Source: an uncultured Eubacteriaceae bacterium
GTDB taxonomy: Bacteria; Bacillota; Clostridia; Lachnospirales; CAG-274
DNA: 17,456 bases
Assembly: GCA_947565475.1 (NCBI GenBank)
Contig: CANOGI010000012.1
Span: 1 to 17,456, forward strand
Reading direction: 5' to 3'
Below the pieces are notes generated by a model, which saw only the letters and a program-made list of their open reading frames with translations, did not search any database and had not been told where the DNA came from. Positions 14,020 through 17,456 of the stretch are shown here, in pieces. A program made the translations under genes and the position numbers. Numbering within the stretch: position 1 is the stretch's first letter; every line of letters starts with the position of its first letter.

Positions 14020-14664
14020 ATGAAACTTTTTATTGATACGGCTAATGTGGATTACATACGCGAAGCTAACGACCTGGGGATTATCTGCGGCGTTACCACA
14101 AATCCGTCCCTTATAGCGAAAGAGGGTAGAAATTTTATCGACGTTGTTAAAGAAATAACTTCTATCGTTGACGGGCCGATCAGCGCTGAGGTTATAGACA
14201 CAAAACACGAAGGAATGGTTAAAGAGGCGAGAGAGCTCTCAAAAATCCACAAAAATATCGTTATTAAAGTTCCTATGACTTTAGAGGGACTTAAAGCGGT
14301 TAAAATTTTGTCCTCAGAGGGGATAAAGACGAACGTTACACTTATTTTCAACGCCGCTCAGGCTTTAATGGCGGCGAGAGCGGGCGCTACTTTTGTGAGT
14401 CCGTTTTTAGGAAGACTTGACGACATAGGTCACGACGGTATTTTACTTATTGAGGAAATTGTGGATATATTTAATATTCATAAAATCCAAACAGAGGTTA
14501 TCGCCGCGAGCGTAAGAAATCCTTTGCATGTTATAAACGCCGCTAGAGCCGGTGCTCATATCGCCACAATTCCATATAACGTGATTATTCAGATGAGCAA
14601 ACATCCGCTTACCGACAACGGTATTGAAAGATTCTTAAAAGATTGGGAAAGCGTGCCTAAATAG
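14020..14664 (+). CDS. tal: Transaldolase (small FSA/MipB-type, subfamily 3B)
   Basis: Transfers a dihydroxyacetone unit between sugar phosphates in the non-oxidative pentose phosphate pathway; cytosolic. The 214-residue single-domain barrel has the Schiff-base lysine K83 in IVIKVPMT, plus CGVTTNPSLIAKEG (23-36) and a SPFLGRLDD segment (127-135). In E. coli, fructose-6-phosphate aldolase carries Gln59 and Tyr131, whereas transaldolase has Glu and Phe at these places. This protein has E57 (SAEVI) and F129, favouring true transaldolase activity although many annotations call such proteins FSA. ATG 14020 follows AGGAGA. Transketolase lies 402 bp downstream on the same strand, a matching pathway partner. 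Confidence 0.93.
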   Translation: MKLFIDTANVDYIREANDLGIICGVTTNPSLIAKEGRNFIDVVKEITSIVDGPISAEVIDTKHEGMVKEARELSKIHKNIVIKVPMTLEGLKAVKILSSEGIKTNVTLIFNAAQALMAARAGATFVSPFLGRLDDIGHDGILLIEEIVDIFNIHKIQTEVIAASVRNPLHVINAARAGAHIATIPYNVIIQMSKHPLTDNGIERFLKDWESVPK

Positions 14665-14730
14665 TTTTTTAGGAATTAAAATATATTTCAAGACGCTGTT
14701 TTTTAGACTTTATAAAGATTTCAGCCTATA

Positions 14731-14804
14731 GCGAAACAATAAAAAAATGAATAGTCAAGATTTAATAAAAATTGGAGTATCAATGAGTTTTTTTATTGTT
14801 TCGC
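14731..14804. repeat. Perfect 17-bp inverted repeat after transaldolase
   Basis: GCGAAACAATAAAAAAA (14731-14747) is exactly complementary to 14788-14804, with a 40-bp loop. The T7 run lies inside the right arm rather than after it, so it is not a classic terminator. It could still slow or end transcription from tal, or be a tiny mobile-element relic. A further 5-bp hairpin, TCGCG/CGCGA, follows at 14801-14820. Confidence 0.5.
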
Positions 14805-14852
14805 GCTAAAAATTTCGCGACTTACTATAAAAATATTTTGGTGAGTTAATGG

Positions 14853-14894
14853 GCGCTGATTGTTTAAGTATCGGAAACAATTTCAGACGCTTTT
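14853..14894 (+). terminator. Candidate terminator between tal and tkt
   Basis: A stem GCG-CTGA-TTGTTT (14853-14865) pairs with AAACAA...TCAG.CGC (14875-14890), with small bulges and a 9-nt loop, followed by TTTT (14891-14894). It is a plausible but imperfect intrinsic terminator 190 bp after tal. Confidence 0.4.
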
Positions 14895-14940
14895 GATGAG
14901 TCAGAGACTATGAGTGTTTTTATCCCCAAAAATACTTTAA

Positions 14941-14993
14941 GATTAAGAGTAAGCGCCCCTTTTAAAAATAGGGGACTTCCTCAGCCGGTTAAA
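14941..14993 (-). repeat. Left-end fragment of the hairpin-ended repeat family (copy 3)
   Basis: Read on the minus strand, TTTAA (14993-14989) is followed by CCGGCTGAGGAAGTCCCC, a T/A-rich loop, GGGGCGCTTACTCT. This matches the left-end hairpin of the copies at 6147 and 8688. Similarity fades past about 14941, and no right end is visible, so it appears truncated or diverged. It lies immediately upstream of the tkt leader. Confidence 0.45.
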
Positions 14994-14998
14994 TTTAT

Positions 14999-15030
14999 AA
15001 CGTTATAACGTTTTTAAACAAATTAACGTT
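14999..15030 (+). promoter_or_regulatory. Possible operator: AACGTT palindromes before tkt
   Basis: A perfect 14-bp palindrome, AACGTTATAACGTT (14999-15012), is followed by a third AACGTT at 15025-15030. It ends about 55 bp before the tkt start codon, where a regulator could sit. No clear -35/-10 pair is visible here, and no known operator is recognised. Confidence 0.3.
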
Positions 15031-15066
15031 TCCTTAAAAATCAATTAAATTACAGGAGGATTTTTT

Positions 15067-17043
15067 ATGAATACCGAACAAATGGCCATTAACACAATAA
15101 GACTTTTAAGCGCGGAGGCTATTGAGAAAGCTAAATCAGGACATCCGGGAATTACTATGGGTTCCGCTCCTATCGCTTATACTCTTTGGTCAAAATTTTT
15201 AAAGCATAACCCTGAAAATCCCGATTGGGCCGACAGAGACCGTTTTGTATTGTCAGCGGGACACGGCTCAATGCTTATATATTCGTTACTGCATCTTTTT
15301 GGATACGGCTTGACTATTGACGATCTTAAAAATTTCAGACAATTCGGCTCTATGACTCCGGGACATCCTGAATATGGTCATACAAAAGGCGTCGAGATAA
15401 CAACTGGACCTTTGGGACAGGGTATCGCTAACGCTGTCGGCATGGCTATCGCTGAAAGTCATCTCGCGGCGAAATTTAATAAGGACGACATTAAAATCGT
15501 TGACCACTATACATACGCTTTATGCGGAGACGGCTGTATGATGGAGGGAGTTTCCGCCGAAGCGGCGTCATTAGCCGGAACTTTAGGTCTTGGAAAACTT
15601 ATTTTATTCTATGACTCCAACAATATTACAATAGAGGGAAGCACGGACATAGCTTTCAGAGAGAATGTCGGAGACAGATTTAAGGCATATGGCTGGCACG
15701 TTCAGAAAGTTTTGGACGGAAATGACACAGCCGCTATTGGAAAAGCTATTGAGGAGGCTAAATCCGTTACGGACAAGCCGTCTTTAATCGAGGTTAAAAC
15801 GATTATAGGATACGGCTCTCCAAACAAAGCGGGAAAACCGTCCGCTCACGGGGCTCCTTTGGGTGCTGAGGAAATTAAGCTTACAAAGGAAAATCTCGGC
15901 TGGCCTTATGAAGAGGAATTTTTTGTTCCCGACGAGGTTAAAGAAGAGATATCAAATATCAAAAAATCTTTAAAAGCCAAAGAAGAGAATTGGAATAAAC
16001 TTTTTACAGAATATAAAAGCAAGTATCCTGAACTCGCTGATGAGTGGAAAAAATGGCAGGAAAACGATTTCGCCAAAGCTCTTTACGATGATGAGGATTT
16101 TTGGACTTATACAGAGGATAAGGCGACAAGACAATCTTCTGAGATTGTGCTTAACAAAGCCGCGAAGTTTGTTCCGAATCTTTTCGGAGGTTCCGCCGAC
16201 CTTTCACCGTCAAATATGACGGTTATGAAAGGAAGAGAGTATTTCTCTAAGGAAACGCCAGACGGCTCAAATTTCCATTTCGGTATAAGAGAGCATGCCA
16301 TGACGGCTATCGCGAACGGTATTATGGTTCATGGCGGTCTTAAACCTTATATCGCTGGATTTTTCGTATTCTGCGATTATATGAAACCGTCTTTAAGGCT
16401 TTCAGCTATTATGAAGCTACCTGTTGTAAGCGTTCTTACTCACGACAGTATCGGAGTTGGAGAGGACGGCCCAACTCATCAGCCTATCGAACAGCTTGCC
16501 GCTTTGAGAAGTATTCCTAACTATATTGTTTTCAGGCCTTGCGACACAAATGAGACCGCCGCAGGATGGTACGCCGCTCTTACAAGAAAAGACGCTCCTA
16601 TGGGTCTCGTGTTTACAAGACAAAAAACAAAACTTTTAAAGGAAACAGGTAAAAACGCCCTTAAAGGCGCTTATATATTAAGAGATTCCGAGAAAGATGT
16701 TCCTGACGTTATTTTAATGGCTTCTGGTTCTGAAGTTGGTCTTATTTACGAGGCTTATGACAAGCTTAAAGAAAAAGGCGTTGACGCCAGAGTCGTTAGT
16801 ATGCCTTCATTTGAGCTTTTTGAGGAGCAGAGCGAAGAATATAAGGAAAGCGTTCTTCCGAAAAAAGTTACTAAACGTCTCGCTGTTGAGGCGGCGTCCG
16901 ATTTCGGCTGGCACAAATATATCGGTCTTGACGGAGATATTATTTGTATGGAGGGCTACGGTGAGTCAGGGCCTTACGCTAAACTTTTTGAGAAATACGG
17001 ATTTACTGTTGAGAATGTTGTTGAGCGAGCTTTAAAACTGTAA
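15067..17043 (+). CDS. tkt: Transketolase
   Basis: Thiamine-diphosphate enzyme that moves two-carbon ketol units in the non-oxidative pentose phosphate pathway; cytosolic homodimer. The 658 residues match the family. The PP domain has SGHPG with H26, H66, H100, the TPP-binding motif GDGCMMEG (154-161) with Mg ligands D155 and N185, and H261 (SAHGAP). The Pyr domain has the catalytic E409 (GIREHAM) and H471 (PTHQPIEQ). The C-terminal domain (about 530-658) is complete. ATG 15067 follows AGGAGG by seven bases. It pairs functionally with the upstream transaldolase, but terminator-like hairpins between them suggest separate or attenuated transcription. Confidence 0.97.
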   Translation: MNTEQMAINTIRLLSAEAIEKAKSGHPGITMGSAPIAYTLWSKFLKHNPENPDWADRDRFVLSAGHGSMLIYSLLHLFGYGLTIDDLKNFRQFGSMTPGHPEYGHTKGVEITTGPLGQGIANAVGMAIAESHLAAKFNKDDIKIVDHYTYALCGDGCMMEGVSAEAASLAGTLGLGKLILFYDSNNITIEGSTDIAFRENVGDRFKAYGWHVQKVLDGNDTAAIGKAIEEAKSVTDKPSLIEVKTIIGYGSPNKAGKPSAHGAPLGAEEIKLTKENLGWPYEEEFFVPDEVKEEISNIKKSLKAKEENWNKLFTEYKSKYPELADEWKKWQENDFAKALYDDEDFWTYTEDKATRQSSEIVLNKAAKFVPNLFGGSADLSPSNMTVMKGREYFSKETPDGSNFHFGIREHAMTAIANGIMVHGGLKPYIAGFFVFCDYMKPSLRLSAIMKLPVVSVLTHDSIGVGEDGPTHQPIEQLAALRSIPNYIVFRPCDTNETAAGWYAALTRKDAPMGLVFTRQKTKLLKETGKNALKGAYILRDSEKDVPDVILMASGSEVGLIYEAYDKLKEKGVDARVVSMPSFELFEEQSEEYKESVLPKKVTKRLAVEAASDFGWHKYIGLDGDIICMEGYGESGPYAKLFEKYGFTVENVVERALKL

Positions 17044-17056
17044 AATCGCTCTGCAG

Positions 17057-17089
17057 AATCTTGGGGAATTTATTCCCCAAGATTTTTTT
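17057..17089 (+). terminator. Intrinsic terminator of tkt
   Basis: A perfect 12-bp stem AATCTTGGGGAA (17057-17068), a 4-nt loop, the complement (17073-17084) and a run of seven T (17083-17089). It lies 13 bp after the tkt stop. Confidence 0.92.
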
Positions 17090-17111
17090 GAATATGAAAG
17101 GACTGGTTTTT

Positions 17112-17456
17112 ATGAAAAATATAGTTTTTTTAACGGCGGTTTTAGTATTACTACTTGTTTCGCAGACAGTATACGCCGGAGATTATACCTATAATTACGA
17201 TGAGTGGGTACTTGGCGATAATATGGTTAGCTGGACTGATAACGGTGTGGGCGTATGGAAGCTTCCGGAAACAGACCCTTTTGAGACAAAGGTTTATTCT
17301 TATCATATCAGGCTTTATAAGGACGATGCTGATATTACAACAGAACAGGCTATCAGCGTTTCCACTGAATGGGAAACGATAAGGGGGACTTATGATTTTA
17401 GGGACATTATGAAAGAAAAAGGCGAGGGAGCTTATAAATTCTCCGTTAAATCAGAC
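17112..17456 (+). CDS. Secreted protein with beta-sandwich (Fn3-like) module, N-terminal part only
   Basis: 115 codons are visible before the right edge. The start is ATG 17112 after AAAGGA. A Sec signal peptide is clear: MKN, a hydrophobic stretch (about residues 4-18) and a likely cleavage after VYA (about residue 22). The mature part has a WTDNGVGVWKLP segment, a YHIRLYKDDADI strand, a TYDFRDIMKEKGEGAYKFSVKS segment. This pattern (W..G.A.W, Y.v.LYk.g, YDF...G.Y.F.V) is common in modules of clostridial surface and secreted proteins. It is probably extracellular; the function cannot be said. It follows the tkt terminator, so it needs its own promoter or leaky read-through. Confidence 0.8.
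   Translation, partial: MKNIVFLTAVLVLLLVSQTVYAGDYTYNYDEWVLGDNMVSWTDNGVGVWKLPETDPFETKVYSYHIRLYKDDADITTEQAISVSTEWETIRGTYDFRDIMKEKGEGAYKFSVKSD

Noticed and set aside
14052..14351. Antisense open frame across transaldolase
   Set aside because: Its composition mirrors the real gene and it has no ribosome site.

Overview
The window is 17.5 kb of low-GC chromosomal DNA from what looks like an anaerobic Firmicute of class Clostridia (Lachnospirales-like at a guess). The reasons are strong AGGAGG-type ribosome binding sites, AT-rich spacers, frequent ATA (Ile) and AGA (Arg) codons, a methionine aminopeptidase with an N-terminal SEC-C zinc knuckle, a bifunctional BirA, and the greA-lysS pair. Almost all genes are housekeeping genes. 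No rRNA, tRNA, CRISPR array, phage gene or intact transposase was seen. Species cannot be named from this sequence.

Layout. (1) Positions 1-2022, minus strand: greA then lysS (lysS runs off the left edge), with a hairpin-rich 132-bp spacer. (2) 2023-3250: more than 1.2 kb without a gene. It is AT-rich and full of inverted repeats, and ends in a near-consensus promoter and a 223-bp MITE-like element (copy A) directly before the next gene. (3) 3251-6127, plus strand: a compact operon of an M24B aminopeptidase P, a DUF2161-type PD-(D/E)XK protein and methionine aminopeptidase, closed by a strong intrinsic terminator. The last two genes overlap out of frame by 91 bp. (4) 6309-13091, minus strand, read right to left: YdcF/DUF218 membrane protein, SAM methyltransferase, hslO (own promoter), a FliL-like membrane protein, birA, a small DUF6145-like protein, dusB and an alpha/beta esterase. 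(5) 13190-14019: MITE-like copy B, inverted relative to A, then gene-free AT-rich DNA. (6) 14020-17089, plus strand: transaldolase and transketolase, the two transferases of the non-oxidative pentose phosphate pathway, separated by 402 bp of hairpins and a repeat fragment, and closed by a terminator. (7) From 17112: the start of a secreted protein, cut by the right edge.

The most interesting material is non-coding. Two small mobile-element-like families are present. The first is a 219-223-bp palindromic-ended element in two inverted copies, each apparently flanked by a 3-bp duplication. Copy A lies inside the predicted 5' UTR of the aminopeptidase operon. The second is a 110-155-bp family in two fuller copies and one fragment. 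Each member begins directly after TTTAA and carries a left-end hairpin, and the two fuller copies also carry a right-end hairpin. This resembles non-autonomous IS200/IS605-type elements. In addition, the 2.07-2.52 kb region holds two stem-loops built from one repeated motif, in which all stem irregularities are G.U pairs only if the plus strand is the RNA. I found no convincing new multi-gene system; the candidates for novelty are these repeats and the unusual gene overlap.
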